A stretch of DNA of 64,000 bases from Streptococcus parasanguinis (GCF_018499505.1 NZ_JAHDAC010000008.1:1-64000); one strand, 5' to 3'. Shown: positions 38,471 to 49,393, counted from the first letter of the stretch. Notes: generated by a model from the sequence alone, not told the origin. Translations and numbers: made by a program.

Positions 38471-38625
38471 TTTCATCCTCGTTCTACTCAATAGTAACTT
38501 TCATTATAACACGAAATCACACTAAAATCCTAATTCAAACTGTGAAAAAGCTCCTCAAATCACTCAACATTCTCTACCCTAGAAAAACTAAAAATATGGT
38601 ATAATAACACGCAAAGAGGTGAACT

Positions 38626-38988
38626 ATGAATTACAAATTATTTGATGATTTTATTACATTACAAGCAATCTTAAAAGAACTCGGTATTATACAGAGTGGT
38701 GGTGCAATCAAAGTCTTTCTTCAAGAAAAAGAAGTCTTTGTTAATGGTGAATTAGAACAACGGAGAGGCCGTAAACTTCGTGTCAATGATCAAATTGACA
38801 TTCCTGAACTGAGCGTTACTATCACCATTCTTGAACCTTCTCAAGAAGAAATAGAAGAGCATCTTAAAGACAAGGAAGAAAAGGAACGTGTTGCTAAACT
38901 TGTCAAGCAACTCAATCAACAACAAAAGAAACAACCGAAAAAGTCTAACAAAAAAGAAAAAGCGATTCGCTTTCCTGGTATCTCGTAA
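38626..38988 (+). CDS. yaaA: S4 domain RNA-binding protein YaaA, recF-linked
   Basis: 120 residues. N-terminal S4-like domain (about 8-70, [34 protein letters not shown]-type) and a long Lys/Gln-rich tail (about 85-118). In Bacillus it sits between dnaN and recF; in streptococci yaaA-recF is moved away from dnaN, as here. The last base of its stop overlaps the recF ATG. Function not well defined. Confidence 0.85.
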   Translation: MNYKLFDDFITLQAILKELGIIQSGGAIKVFLQEKEVFVNGELEQRRGRKLRVNDQIDIPELSVTITILEPSQEEIEEHLKDKEEKERVAKLVKQLNQQQKKQPKKSNKKEKAIRFPGIS

Positions 38989-40082
38989 TGTGGTTAAAAC
39001 ACTTATCCATTCAACATTTTCGTAATTATCAAGAACTAGAAGTCGAGTTTCATCCTGGATTAAATATTTTCCTAGGTCAAAATGCTCAAGGAAAGACCAA
39101 TATTCTCGAATCAATTTATTTTCTAGCTTTAACCAGAAGTCATCGAACACGAAATGATAGAGATCTCATCTATTTTGAATCCACCGATTTTAAAGTGTCT
39201 GGTCAATTACAAAGAGAAACTGGTCCCCTTCCATTAGAAATTTCCTTGACACCAAAAGGTCGGATAACTAAGGTAAATCATTTGAAACAAGCCAAATTAT
39301 CGAACTATATTGGCCATATGAATGTTGTCCTTTTCGCACCCGAAGATTTGCAACTGATCAAAGGATCACCTGCAGGGCGTCGAAAGTTTATTGACATTGA
39401 ATTAGGTCAGATGAAACCTCTCTATTTATCCGACTTATCTCAATACAACCATGTACTGAAACAAAGAAATAGTTATCTAAAAAATTCAGAAAAAATTGAT
39501 GCTACATTTTTGGAGGTCTTAGATTCACAACTAGCTAGTTTTGGAAGTCGCGTCATCCATCATCGGCTTGAGTTTATTAAAAAATTAGAAGCTAAAGCAA
39601 AAGAAAAACACACTCGACTTTCTGACAACAAAGAAGACCTATCTATTCAATATCAGTCAACTGTTTTTTCTGAAGAAGGAAATGATATAGAAGAGCAGTT
39701 TCTCTCTATGTTGGAAAAAAACCGTCAGAAGGATATTTATAGGAAAACAACAAGTATTGGGCCTCACAGGGATGATTTGGCATTTTTTATCAATAATATG
39801 AATGCTACCTTTGGTAGTCAAGGCCAGCATCGAAGTGTTGTTCTCTCTCTAAAATTAGCAGAAATCGAATTGATGGAAGAAATCACAAGAGAAAAGCCTA
39901 TTTTATTACTTGACGATGTCATGAGCGAACTTGACAATTATCGTCAACTTCAACTACTTGAAACTATCTCTAATAATATTCAAACATTTATTACAACGAC
40001 CACTCTTGATCATTTAAAAGAACTGCCTGAAGAGTTGAAAATTTTCACAGTTCAAGCCGGTCATATCAAAACAGCATCTTGA
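38988..40082 (+). CDS. recF: DNA replication and repair protein RecF
   Basis: A 364-residue SMC-like ATPase that helps load RecA at gaps. Walker [10 protein letters not shown] (about 30-38), signature region [18 protein letters not shown] (about 265) and Walker [13 protein letters not shown] (about 303). Translationally coupled to yaaA. The stop codon lies inside the terminator stem. Confidence 0.97.
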   Translation: MWLKHLSIQHFRNYQELEVEFHPGLNIFLGQNAQGKTNILESIYFLALTRSHRTRNDRDLIYFESTDFKVSGQLQRETGPLPLEISLTPKGRITKVNHLKQAKLSNYIGHMNVVLFAPEDLQLIKGSPAGRRKFIDIELGQMKPLYLSDLSQYNHVLKQRNSYLKNSEKIDATFLEVLDSQLASFGSRVIHHRLEFIKKLEAKAKEKHTRLSDNKEDLSIQYQSTVFSEEGNDIEEQFLSMLEKNRQKDIYRKTTSIGPHRDDLAFFINNMNATFGSQGQHRSVVLSLKLAEIELMEEITREKPILLLDDVMSELDNYRQLQLLETISNNIQTFITTTTLDHLKELPEELKIFTVQAGHIKTAS

Positions 40083-40108
40083 CAATACTGTCAAGATGCT
40101 GTTGTTTT
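40073..40108 (+). terminator. recF terminator
   Basis: AGCATCTTGACA-atac-TGTCAAGATGCT, a perfect 12-base stem that includes the recF stop, followed by GTTGTTTTTATTT. Confidence 0.9.
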
Positions 40109-40110
40109 TA

Positions 40111-40126
40111 TTTACAAATGTGTAAA
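40111..40126. promoter_or_regulatory. TTTACA-N4-TGTAAA palindrome at the guaB 3' end
   Basis: TTTACA-AATG-TGTAAA. On the minus strand it is followed by TAAAAAC and could act as a weak guaB terminator, but it is also one of four identical-pattern palindromes in the window. Confidence 0.45.
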
Positions 40127-40127
40127 T

Positions 40128-41630
<1,503 letters not shown>

Positions 41631-41664
41631 TTATTTGAGCAAGGCTCGAATTTTTATTGTTAAT

Positions 41665-41692
41665 ATCATACCATTCTATGGCAATTTGTCAA
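41665..41692 (-). promoter_or_regulatory. guaB promoter
   Basis: On the minus strand TTGACA, a 16-base spacer ending TGG, then TATGAT (extended -10). No purine riboswitch is visible in the 55-base leader. Confidence 0.8.
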
Positions 41693-41751
41693 TCATTTAT
41701 TGGTAAATTATCAATGAACAGTAAGAAATGTTCGCTTTTAATGAAGTCGTT

Positions 41752-42780
41752 TTATTTTTTAAAATAGGTAATTCCCATCGCAGATTTTACTTCATCCAGT
41801 GTTTGAGCTGCTACATTTCGAGCGCGCTCACTTCCTTTTTCAAGAATAGAGTAGACCTCACCCATATCCTTTGCAAACTCAAGGCGTCTTTCACGAATCG
41901 GTCTTAATTCACGATCTAAAATTTCTAAAAGATATCGTTTGGTCTTTACATCACCAAGTCCACCACGTTGATAATGTTCTTTCATTTCTGCAATTTCAGC
42001 TGCATCTTCTGGACGGCCAAATACATCCATGTAATGAAACACCATATTGCCTTCGATTTTTCCTGGATCCTCTACTTTAATATGATCAGGATCAGTATAC
42101 ATACTCATCACTTTTTTCTTTAAAGTATCTGCATCATCAGCTAGGTAAATGCCATTATTCAACGATTTAGACATTTTAGCATTTCCGTCTAAACCAGGTA
42201 AGCGCCCTGCTGCTTCATTTTCAGGATAAATCCCTTCCGGTTCCACCAAAGTATCTGTGTTGTAAGCATGATTAAAGGAACGCACAATCTCACGAGTTTG
42301 CTCAATCATTGGCTTTTGATCATTTCCTACTGGAACAAAATTCGCTTTAAATGCTGTGATATCGGCTGCTTGTGAAATGGGGTATACCAAAAATCCTGTT
42401 GGAATACTCTCACCAAAACCTTTTTGAGAAATCTCGGTTTTTACAGTTGGGTTTCTTTCAAGTCGCGCCAAAGATACAAGATTCATGTAATACATGGTCA
42501 ATTCCGCTAATTCAGGAATCTGACTTTGAATGAAAATCGTAACTTTTTCAGGATCTAGTCCAGCTGCCAGATAATCTAAGGCAACATTACCAATAGATTC
42601 TACAATCGTTTTTGGATCTTTTGCATGGTCTGTCAAAGCTTGCTGGTCTGCTAGGAAAACAAACATATTATACTCGTCTTTATTTTGCAACAAGACGCGA
42701 TTTTTTAAAGAACCAACATAGTGGCCAATATGGAGTTTTCCTGTCGGTCTATCTCCTGTCAGAATGATGGGTTTTGTCAT
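41752..42780 (-). CDS. trpS: Tryptophan--tRNA ligase
   Basis: A 342-residue class I synthetase. The HIGH-type motif is [12 protein letters not shown] (about 12-23), the KMSKS loop is [10 protein letters not shown] (about 198). Start ATG 42780 follows AAGGAGAAGAGT; a ten-codon extension upstream has no such site. The promoter upstream has an extended -10 (TGCTATAAT). Confidence 0.98.
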   Translation of the reverse strand: MTKPIILTGDRPTGKLHIGHYVGSLKNRVLLQNKDEYNMFVFLADQQALTDHAKDPKTIVESIGNVALDYLAAGLDPEKVTIFIQSQIPELAELTMYYMNLVSLARLERNPTVKTEISQKGFGESIPTGFLVYPISQAADITAFKANFVPVGNDQKPMIEQTREIVRSFNHAYNTDTLVEPEGIYPENEAAGRLPGLDGNAKMSKSLNNGIYLADDADTLKKKVMSMYTDPDHIKVEDPGKIEGNMVFHYMDVFGRPEDAAEIAEMKEHYQRGGLGDVKTKRYLLEILDRELRPIRERRLEFAKDMGEVYSILEKGSERARNVAAQTLDEVKSAMGITYFKK

Positions 42781-42877
42781 ACTCTTCTCCTTAATCGTTA
42801 TCCCTATCATTATAGCACTTTCTAGTTAAAAATGTTAGTCTATCCTCTATGTTTGTAAGGAATTAACACTTTACTAA

Positions 42878-42920
42878 ACTGTCAATTTAGTTTACATAGT
42901 TGTAAAAACAAATTGACAGT
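42878..42920. repeat. 43-base nested inverted repeat between trpS and the ABC-F gene
   Basis: Outer arms ACTGTCAATTT and AAATTGACAGT enclose the inner palindrome TTTACA-TAGT-TGTAAA (42891-42906). It lies midway in a divergent control region, just upstream of the ABC-F promoter. Confidence 0.65.
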
Positions 42921-42927
42921 AAAAAAG

Positions 42928-42956
42928 TTGAATTTTCCCCTATTTTCTAGTAAAAT
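42928..42956 (+). promoter_or_regulatory. ABC-F gene promoter
   Basis: TTGAAT and TAAAAT separated by 17 bases, 30 bases before the start codon. Confidence 0.65.
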
Positions 42957-42985
42957 GAAGACATTATAGAAAGAGGAGAAAATCA

Positions 42986-44611
42986 TTGCTTACAGTATCA
43001 GACGTCTCACTACGTTTTAGTGATCGAAAATTGTTTGACGATGTCAATATCAACTTTACAGAAGGAAATACATACGGTCTCATCGGTGCCAACGGTGCTG
43101 GAAAGTCAACCTTTTTAAAAATTTTAGCTGGGGATATTGAACCAACAACTGGTCATATTTCTCTTGGCCCTGATGAACGTTTGTCTGTTTTGCGTCAAAA
43201 TCACTTTGACTACGAAGACGAGCGGGTCATCGATGTTGTCATTATGGGAAATGAAAAGCTCTACAACATTATGAAAGAAAAAGATGCTATCTACATGAAA
43301 GAAGATTTCTCTGATGAAGATGGTGTCCGTGCAGCTGAACTTGAAGGTGAATTTGCCGAACTTGGTGGATGGGAAGCAGAAAGTGAAGCATCTCAATTGC
43401 TTCAAAATCTAAATATTTCAGAAGACCTTCATTATCAAACTATGAGCGAGTTAGCCAATGGGGATAAAGTGAAAGTTCTCTTAGCTAAAGCCCTTTTTGG
43501 TAAACCAGATGTCCTTCTTTTGGACGAGCCGACCAATGGATTGGATATTCAATCCATTACCTGGTTAGAAGATTTTCTGATTGATTTTGAAAATACGGTT
43601 ATCGTTGTATCCCATGACCGCCACTTTTTGAATAAAGTCTGCACCCATATGGCGGATCTCGACTTTGGAAAAATTAAACTTTACGTCGGAAACTATGATT
43701 TCTGGAAAGAATCTTCTGAACTTGCAGCAAAATTACAAGCAGATAGAAATGCAAAAGCTGAAGAAAAAATTAAACAATTACAAGAGTTTGTCGCACGTTT
43801 CTCAGCCAACGCTTCAAAATCAAAACAAGCAACTTCGCGTAAAAAAATGCTTGACAAGATTGAACTTGAAGAAATTGTTCCATCTAGTCGGAAGTACCCA
43901 TTCATCAACTTTAAGGCAGAACGAGAAATTGGTAATGATCTCTTGACAGTTGAAAATCTTTCTGTCAAGATTGATGGAGAAACCATCCTTGACAATATCA
44001 GCTTTATCTTACGTCCTGGTGACAAAACCGCTCTCATCGGACAGAACGATATTCAAACAACCGCTTTAATCCGTGCATTGATGGATGATATTGAATATGA
44101 AGGAACTGTCAAGTGGGGAGTTACAACTAGTCGATCATATCTACCAAAAGACAACAGTCGTGATTTTGCAGGTGGTGAAAGTATTCTTGATTGGCTTCGT
44201 CAATTTGCAAGTAAAGAAGAAGATGACAATACTTTCCTTCGTGGTTTCTTAGGACGTATGCTCTTTTCGGGTGACGAAGTTAACAAGTCTGTCAACGTCT
44301 TGTCAGGAGGAGAAAAAGTTCGTGTCATGTTGTCTAAATTGATGCTCCTCAAATCAAATGTTCTTGTACTGGATGATCCAACCAATCACTTGGATTTGGA
44401 GTCTATTTCAAGTTTGAATGATGGATTGAAGAATTTTAAAGAATCGATTATCTTTGCCAGCCATGACCACGAATTCATTCAAACACTTGCCAACCATATT
44501 ATCGTTCTTTCAAAAAACGGCGTAATCGATCGTATTGATGAAACCTATGATGAGTTTCTTGAAAATGAAGAAGTTCAAGCAAAAGTGAAAGAACTTTGGA
44601 GTCAATCATAA
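42986..44611 (+). CDS. ABC-F family ATP-binding protein (YkpA/YbiT-like)
   Basis: 541 residues with two nucleotide-binding domains and no membrane part, so a ribosome-associated ABC-F protein rather than a transporter. The first domain is intact (GANGAGKST about 37, Walker B VLLLDEPTNGLD). The second has a degenerate Walker A (GQNDIQTTA, about 352) but a normal LSGGEKVRV signature. The linker (about 240-310) is charged. It begins at TTG 42986 behind GAGGAGAAAATCA. A specific resistance or translation role cannot be assigned. Confidence 0.88.
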   Translation: MLTVSDVSLRFSDRKLFDDVNINFTEGNTYGLIGANGAGKSTFLKILAGDIEPTTGHISLGPDERLSVLRQNHFDYEDERVIDVVIMGNEKLYNIMKEKDAIYMKEDFSDEDGVRAAELEGEFAELGGWEAESEASQLLQNLNISEDLHYQTMSELANGDKVKVLLAKALFGKPDVLLLDEPTNGLDIQSITWLEDFLIDFENTVIVVSHDRHFLNKVCTHMADLDFGKIKLYVGNYDFWKESSELAAKLQADRNAKAEEKIKQLQEFVARFSANASKSKQATSRKKMLDKIELEEIVPSSRKYPFINFKAEREIGNDLLTVENLSVKIDGETILDNISFILRPGDKTALIGQNDIQTTALIRALMDDIEYEGTVKWGVTTSRSYLPKDNSRDFAGGESILDWLRQFASKEEDDNTFLRGFLGRMLFSGDEVNKSVNVLSGGEKVRVMLSKLMLLKSNVLVLDDPTNHLDLESISSLNDGLKNFKESIIFASHDHEFIQTLANHIIVLSKNGVIDRIDETYDEFLENEEVQAKVKELWSQS

Positions 44612-44616
44612 AAATA

Positions 44617-44648
44617 AAGAGCCCTGAAATCATTATTTCAGGCTCTTT
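44617..44648 (+). terminator. ABC-F gene terminator
   Basis: AAAGAGCCcTGAAAT-catt-ATTTCAgGCTCTTT, followed by CAG. The weak T tail may let some transcription read into yfhO. Confidence 0.6.
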
Positions 44649-44660
44649 CAGTAGAAATAT

Positions 44661-47228
44661 ATGAATAAAACAAAGCTAAAAACATCCCTTTTTATAGTAT
44701 CTTCTTTCCTGATTCCAGCTATCATGATGTTCTTTATTTACCTCTCACAAGGAATCTACTGGAACAGTGATACATCCCCATTGTTAGGAGATGGTTATCA
44801 TCAGTATGTCATTTTTGATACTACACTTCGAAATATTTTACACGGGACAGATAGCCTATTTTACAGTTTTCAAAGTGGATTAGGAATTAATTTCTATGCA
44901 CTCAGTAGTTATTATCTAGGAAGTTTCTTTTCTCCTCTTGTCTACTTCTTTAATGCACAATCCATGCCAGATGCTGTTTATCTCATCACTCTTCTTAAAT
45001 TTGGAGCTATTGGATTAAGCACTTATATTAGTTTACATGGAATGTTTTCTAAAATTCCTAGATCCCTGGTTCTTACCCTTTCAACCTCATTTGCTCTGAT
45101 GAGCTTTGCTATCAGCCAAATTGAAATCAAAACTTGGCTAGATGTTTTTATACTAGCACCATTAATTCTTTATGGATTCAAAAAACTCATTTACAATGAG
45201 GGAGAGATTCTCTACTTTATCAGCTTAACCAGCTTGTTTATCCAAAATTATTATTTTGGGTTTATGATGTCTATTTTTCTTATTTTATGGTACTTGACAC
45301 AACTGTCATGGGACATCAAAGGAATTGGAAAACGCTTCTTTCATTTTGTAATTGTATCTCTTTTATCAGTTATAACAAGCCTTGTGATGTTATATCCAAC
45401 CTTCTTAGATTTACGCACTCATGGAGAAAGTTTTTCAAAGGTTGACAGTATCTTTACAGAAAAAAGTTGGTATCTTGACGTATTTGCAAAAAATTTCATT
45501 GGAAGTTTTGACACTACTAAATATGGATCAATTCCAATGATCTACGTGGGATTATTTCCACTTCTTTTAGCGATTACGTTTTTCTTTGTAAAGTCGATCA
45601 AGTTTCACGTGAAACTTTCTTACTTTATACTCTTGAACATTCTTATTTTGAGTTTTCGTTTTCAATTATTAGATCTCCTTTGGCAAGGTATGCACGCGCC
45701 GAATATGTTTCTTCATCGATACTCTTGGATCTTTTCTTTGACGATTATTCTGATGGCAGGAGAAGTACTAAATCGAATAGAGGAGATCACTTGGATTCGT
45801 TTTAGTCTTGCTAATTTCCTCCTTATTCTAGGATTTGGAGCAACTGTCCTTTACAGCAGTCACTATAAATTTTTAGATGCTGTCAATTTTATTGTTTCTT
45901 TTGAATTTTTAATTGCTTTCTATTTGGTCTGTTTAGGATTTATCCTAAAAAAGATACCGCCTAGACTTTTCTATCTTTCGATCCTGTTTTTCTCCATCTT
46001 TGAATTATCGGTGAATAGTTATTATCAAATGGAAGGAATTGCAAATGAATGGGTATTTGCTTCTCGGTCATCCTACGAACGAGACTTAAAAGCCATCCAA
46101 TCCTTAGTAAAAGAGAAGACAGATTCTAATTATCGGACTGAGATTTTACAGCCACAAACAGGCAATGATAGCATGAAGTATGGTTATAATGGAATTTCTC
46201 AATTTTCATCTGTACGAAATACGGATGCTAGCTCGACATTGGACAAACTAGGATTTAAATCTGAAGGAACCAACCTCAATCTTCGATACCAAAACAATTC
46301 TATTTTAATGGATAGTCTATTTGGTGTTCGCTATAATTTAAGCCAACAACCTGTTCAAAAATTTGGATTTAAAGAGATTGCAACCAAAAATGGAGTCTCA
46401 CTTTCAGAAAACGAATATGCCTTACCAATCGCCTTTCTGTCAGCAAAACCTTATAAAAATACTTCCTTTACGAATTTGACACTGGATAATCAGACACGAT
46501 TCATCCATCAAATCACGGATGAAAAATATAAATTTTATAAGAAATTAAAAATTCTCTCGCCTACTTCACAAAACACTACATCTTCGTTGCAAACTGCAAA
46601 AATTGAAGAAGATAGTTATCTATCCTACGCAAGTATTCAATATGAAGTAACGGTTCCTGCCCATAGCCAACTATATGTCAATGTTCCAAATTTACAATTT
46701 TCAAACGATGATCGGAAAGATATTGAAATCAGCTTCAATGGACAGACCCAACGCTATACCATTGATAATGCCTTTCCATTCTTTTCAATTGGCCATTTTG
46801 ACACAGAAGAAACAGTTACTATTCGTATGAGTTTTCCAGAAAATTCGACAGTCTCCTTTGATACACCAGAATTTTTTGCTCTGGATCTTGACCAATATAC
46901 ACAAGCTATCGCCACTATTCGTCAGCAAGAAGTTGCTATTCACAAAAAGAAAAACAAATTGGTAGCAGCCTATAACGCAAATAGAGACACTACCCTTATT
47001 TTTACACTCCCTTATGATAAAGGCTGGTCAGCTAAACAAAATGGAAAGCCTATCCACATTCATCGTATCCAGAAAGGATTAATGGGAGTTCGTGTTCCAA
47101 AAGGATCTGGAACAGTCACCTTAACATTTGTTCCCCAAGGCTTCATTGAAGGACTCATTGCCTTTTTCGTTGGAATCCTTCTCTTTTTCCTCTACGAATG
47201 GAGACAAATAAAAAGACGAAAAAGTTAA
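44661..47228 (+). CDS. YfhO family membrane protein
   Basis: 855 residues. About 12-13 transmembrane helices in residues 8-440, then a large extracellular domain (about 460-820) and a final helix (about 825-848) with a basic tail. YfhO proteins are GT-C-type membrane proteins; in Gram-positives some glycosylate lipoteichoic acid or other envelope glycans, but the substrate here is unknown. The ribosome binding site is weak. A parS-like site (45601-45616) lies in the coding sequence. Confidence 0.9.
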   Translation: MNKTKLKTSLFIVSSFLIPAIMMFFIYLSQGIYWNSDTSPLLGDGYHQYVIFDTTLRNILHGTDSLFYSFQSGLGINFYALSSYYLGSFFSPLVYFFNAQSMPDAVYLITLLKFGAIGLSTYISLHGMFSKIPRSLVLTLSTSFALMSFAISQIEIKTWLDVFILAPLILYGFKKLIYNEGEILYFISLTSLFIQNYYFGFMMSIFLILWYLTQLSWDIKGIGKRFFHFVIVSLLSVITSLVMLYPTFLDLRTHGESFSKVDSIFTEKSWYLDVFAKNFIGSFDTTKYGSIPMIYVGLFPLLLAITFFFVKSIKFHVKLSYFILLNILILSFRFQLLDLLWQGMHAPNMFLHRYSWIFSLTIILMAGEVLNRIEEITWIRFSLANFLLILGFGATVLYSSHYKFLDAVNFIVSFEFLIAFYLVCLGFILKKIPPRLFYLSILFFSIFELSVNSYYQMEGIANEWVFASRSSYERDLKAIQSLVKEKTDSNYRTEILQPQTGNDSMKYGYNGISQFSSVRNTDASSTLDKLGFKSEGTNLNLRYQNNSILMDSLFGVRYNLSQQPVQKFGFKEIATKNGVSLSENEYALPIAFLSAKPYKNTSFTNLTLDNQTRFIHQITDEKYKFYKKLKILSPTSQNTTSSLQTAKIEEDSYLSYASIQYEVTVPAHSQLYVNVPNLQFSNDDRKDIEISFNGQTQRYTIDNAFPFFSIGHFDTEETVTIRMSFPENSTVSFDTPEFFALDLDQYTQAIATIRQQEVAIHKKKNKLVAAYNANRDTTLIFTLPYDKGWSAKQNGKPIHIHRIQKGLMGVRVPKGSGTVTLTFVPQGFIEGLIAFFVGILLFFLYEWRQIKRRKS
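45601..45616. promoter_or_regulatory. parS-like site inside yfhO
   Basis: AGTTTCACGTGAAACT keeps the full GTTTCACGTGAAAC core of parS; only the outermost pair differs. About 6 kb left of dnaA. Confidence 0.75.
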
Positions 47229-47256
47229 GGAATCTAACCATCGTTCACTTATAAAT

Positions 47257-47290
47257 AAAAGGCTAGGATAGTAATTATCCTAGCCTTTTT
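47257..47290. terminator. yfhO terminator
   Basis: AAAAGGCTAGGATA-gtaat-TATCCTAGCCTTTTT. Confidence 0.9.
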
Positions 47291-47296
47291 CAAAAC

Positions 47297-47316
47297 AAAA
47301 AACACCCAAATGGGTG
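47297..47316 (-). terminator. Terminator of the tRNA-Glu/tRNA-Asn transcript
   Basis: On the minus strand CACCCA-ttt-GGGTG followed by TTTTTTG, ten bases past the tRNA-Asn end. Confidence 0.8.
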
Positions 47317-47325
47317 CTATACTAG

Positions 47326-47399
47326 CTCCGCCAGTAGGACTCGAACCTACGACATCATGATTAACAGTCATGCGCTACTACCAACTGAGCTATGGCGGA
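47326..47399 (-). tRNA. tRNA-Asn (GTT)
   Basis: 74 bases. Acceptor TCCGCCA/TGGCGGA with discriminator G, D arm AGCTCAGTTGGTAGTAGC, anticodon loop CTGTTAA, T arm GTAGGTTCGAGTCCTAC. CCA is not encoded. It follows tRNA-Glu nine bases downstream on the same strand. Confidence 0.97.
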
Positions 47400-47407
47400 A
47401 TGAGATA

Positions 47408-47479
47408 TAGTCCGTACGGGATTCGAACCCGTGTTACCGCCGTGAAAAGGCGGTGTCTTAACCCCTTGACCAACGGACC
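47408..47479 (-). tRNA. tRNA-Glu (TTC)
   Basis: 72 bases. Acceptor GGTCCGT/ACGGACT with one G-T pair and discriminator A, anticodon loop CTTTTCA, T arm CACGGGTTCGAATCCCGTA. CCA not encoded. It marks the right-hand neighbour of the com locus in pneumococcus-like genomes. Confidence 0.97.
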
Positions 47480-47529
47480 ATATATTCATTAACAGAACAT
47501 ATCCCATTATATCAAAATTTAACTAATTG

Positions 47530-47952
47530 TCAAGCACTAAATTCTAAATTTTGCTCTTCAATTAATTTTTTGGCACGTTTGATATTGCTTCTTGAGATTG
47601 GACAAGAATACCCTTCTTTCAACAGCAGCTGTTTCTTTTTCTTATCCATTCCAATAATCATACTTCTATTCACGATAAAAGATTGATGGGGACTGAAATA
47701 TCTCTTCTCCACATCTTTCTCCAAAACATCTGATAAACTTCCCGCAATTTCTTTTTAAAAATTTTTCCCAACTAAGTTTAATTTATAAGCCGAACCAACA
47801 GTTTCAATATAAAGAATATCCTTAAATGGAATTTTTATCTTTTTATCCTTAAAGTCATACTCAAAATAATCTGTCAAATCATCATTTCCAATTTGAATAG
47901 TTGTTAGGTACTCAATACACTCCTTGATTTTTAATCTAAATAACGAATACAC
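47530..47952 (-). pseudogene. comE: comE remnant (response regulator, C-terminal LytTR part only)
   Basis: Reads in one frame as about the last 135 residues of a ComE-type regulator: the end of the receiver domain (LKIKECIEYL), then the LytTR DNA-binding domain (DYFEYDFKDKKIKIPFKDIL, YIETVGSAYKLNLVGKNF, then YFSPHQSFIVNRSMI, CPISRSNIKRAKKL). An in-frame TAA at 47755-47757 interrupts the LytTR domain after GKNF. The receiver domain with its phosphorylated Asp is missing. It joins the comD fragment out of frame. The product cannot be a working regulator. Position next to tRNA-Glu is that of comE in pneumococcus. Confidence 0.85.
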
Positions 47953-48338
47953 ATATTGTAGACAATCGCGTAAGCTGCTACTAAAGCATCTCCCAACACT
48001 GAAGAGACAATTATCGTCAGAAAAGTTGCTGTTCCTTCAACCGCTAAATAAGTAAAAAAAGAATAAAAAATGGCGCACAAGCGATTCGTCCGATTGGCAT
48101 AATGATAATAAGGATATAAATAAACCGGCCATAAGAGCATATTTAAATCAGAGAGTCGAATATTTGAAAATAAAGTCACATCTAAAAATACTAAGAGACT
48201 TTCAAAAAGAAGAACAAAGGTGCTCAGCAGAAAGATAAATGCAAATTGATGTTCCTGATAGATTTTTTCGTCCACTAATGCAAACGTCAGAACAATGATC
48301 CCTCCCAAGAGAAAAGACAAGATTAATGACTGAATCAC
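47931..48338 (-). pseudogene. comD: comD remnant (N-terminal membrane part of the competence histidine kinase)
   Basis: 135 residues with about four hydrophobic helices. The stretch YLYPYYHYANRTNRL...FLTIIVSSVLGD resembles the ComD sensor region as I recall it (LYSYFRW...FSSITGD), about residues 70-118. After that it ends in MCIRYLD and a stop, within the start of the comE fragment in another frame. ComD is normally about 440 residues; the last sensor helices and the whole kinase domain are absent. Start is GTG 48338 behind GGGAGAGTTT. Two genes fused by a deletion of roughly 1.3 kb is the simplest account. Confidence 0.8.
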
Positions 48339-48656
48339 ACAAACTCTCCCACTTTTTTTTTTCTATTTTATTATATTATAGTATTATTATAAAAAAATAA
48401 AATTTTATATACAAAAAATTATAATATAAAATAGCCTAAAATTAAAGGGAATCAGTAAAATTGTAATGTTTTTAATGTTTTTGTTACATGAATGAAAACT
48501 ATTTTACACAATTTATATAATCTATACTTTGCACTATATAGGGATTGTTAGTTCTTTTTTAAAATACTCCTAATAAATCATTTCATTACTATTTATCTTT
48601 AGTGAAGTATACAAAAATTAATAGATAATGAAAATTTATACATTTTTACATAAAAG
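48339..48656. other. Very AT-rich gap where comC is expected; no gene seen
   Basis: About 320 bases between the comD remnant and the tRNA-Arg terminator. I read the minus strand in all frames for a comC-like peptide (leader of about 25 residues with a Gly-Gly end) and found only open stretches under about 15 codons. A clear ComE direct repeat is not visible either. An AGGAG at about 48570 (minus strand) is followed by no usable start codon. Confidence 0.65.
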
Positions 48657-48683
48657 AAAAGATGCAGCAAAAGCTGCATCTTT
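48657..48683 (-). terminator. tRNA-Arg terminator
   Basis: AAAAGATGCAGC-aaaa-GCTGCATCTTT; on the minus strand a TTTTCTTTT tail follows. Confidence 0.85.
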
Positions 48684-48687
48684 CATT

Positions 48688-48761
48688 TGATCCCAGCAGG
48701 ATTCGAACCTGCGACCGTTCGCTTAGAAGGCGAATGCTCTATCCAGCTGAGCTATGAGACC
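48688..48761 (-). tRNA. tRNA-Arg (TCT)
   Basis: 74 bases. Acceptor GGTCTCA/TGGGATC with discriminator A (one G-T), D arm AGCTCAGCTGGATAGAGC, anticodon loop CTTCTAA, T arm GCAGGTTCGAATCCTGC. CCA not encoded. It bounds the com locus on the origin side. Confidence 0.97.
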
Positions 48762-48803
48762 GAACTTACTTCATTTTAGCAGAAAAAGGAAGGAGCGTCA
48801 AGG

Positions 48804-49283
48804 TTATTTATGGTAAGGACTCCCCTGTTGAATCATGAAAGCACGATAGATTTGTTCCACCAACACTAATTTCATCAACTGATGAGGAAGAGTTAATTGA
48901 CCAAAGCTCATTAATAGATTTCCTCTTTTTTTCACTTCAGGAGACAGACCAAGACTGCCTCCAATAATAAAAGTAAGGTTTGAATAACCAGATGTCATAA
49001 TCTGGTCAATCGTTTGACTAAATTTCTCTGAAGGAAATTGTTTTCCTTCGATGGCCAATACAATCACATATTCCTTATCTGAAATCTTAGAGAGAATTCG
49101 TTCCCCCTCTTTTTCAAGGATTTGTTGATTTTCGAGTTGACTGGCACGATCTGGAGTTTTTTCATCAACTAACTCAACCTGTTCTACTTTTGCAAATCGA
49201 CCAAGCCTTTTAATATACTCCGCGATCCCATCTTTTAAGTATTTTTCTTTTAATTTTCCAACGGTTATCAATTTAATTTTCAT
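48804..49283 (-). CDS. rlmH: 23S rRNA (pseudouridine-1915-N3) methyltransferase RlmH
   Basis: A 159-residue SPOUT enzyme that methylates pseudouridine 1915 in the 23S rRNA of assembled ribosomes. It has the SAM knot [13 protein letters not shown] (about 107-119) and [17 protein letters not shown] (about 131-147). Normal length; ATG 49283 with weak ribosome binding site. It is divergent from htrA, and the gap holds DnaA and CiaR sites. Confidence 0.97.
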   Translation of the reverse strand: MKIKLITVGKLKEKYLKDGIAEYIKRLGRFAKVEQVELVDEKTPDRASQLENQQILEKEGERILSKISDKEYVIVLAIEGKQFPSEKFSQTIDQIMTSGYSNLTFIIGGSLGLSPEVKKRGNLLMSFGQLTLPHQLMKLVLVEQIYRAFMIQQGSPYHK

Positions 49284-49393
49284 TCCCCTATTGTAGCATA
49301 ATTCTTCAATTCCACAAATAATCCACAGCTATAGAAAGGAAATCTATTCTATAAAGTCCTTTTTAAAGCCATTTCTCAACTAAATTCTACAAG

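Noticed and set aside
48339-48656. Search for comC in the AT-rich gap
   Set aside because: No reading frame longer than about 15 codons with a start, and no double-glycine leader, on the expected strand.
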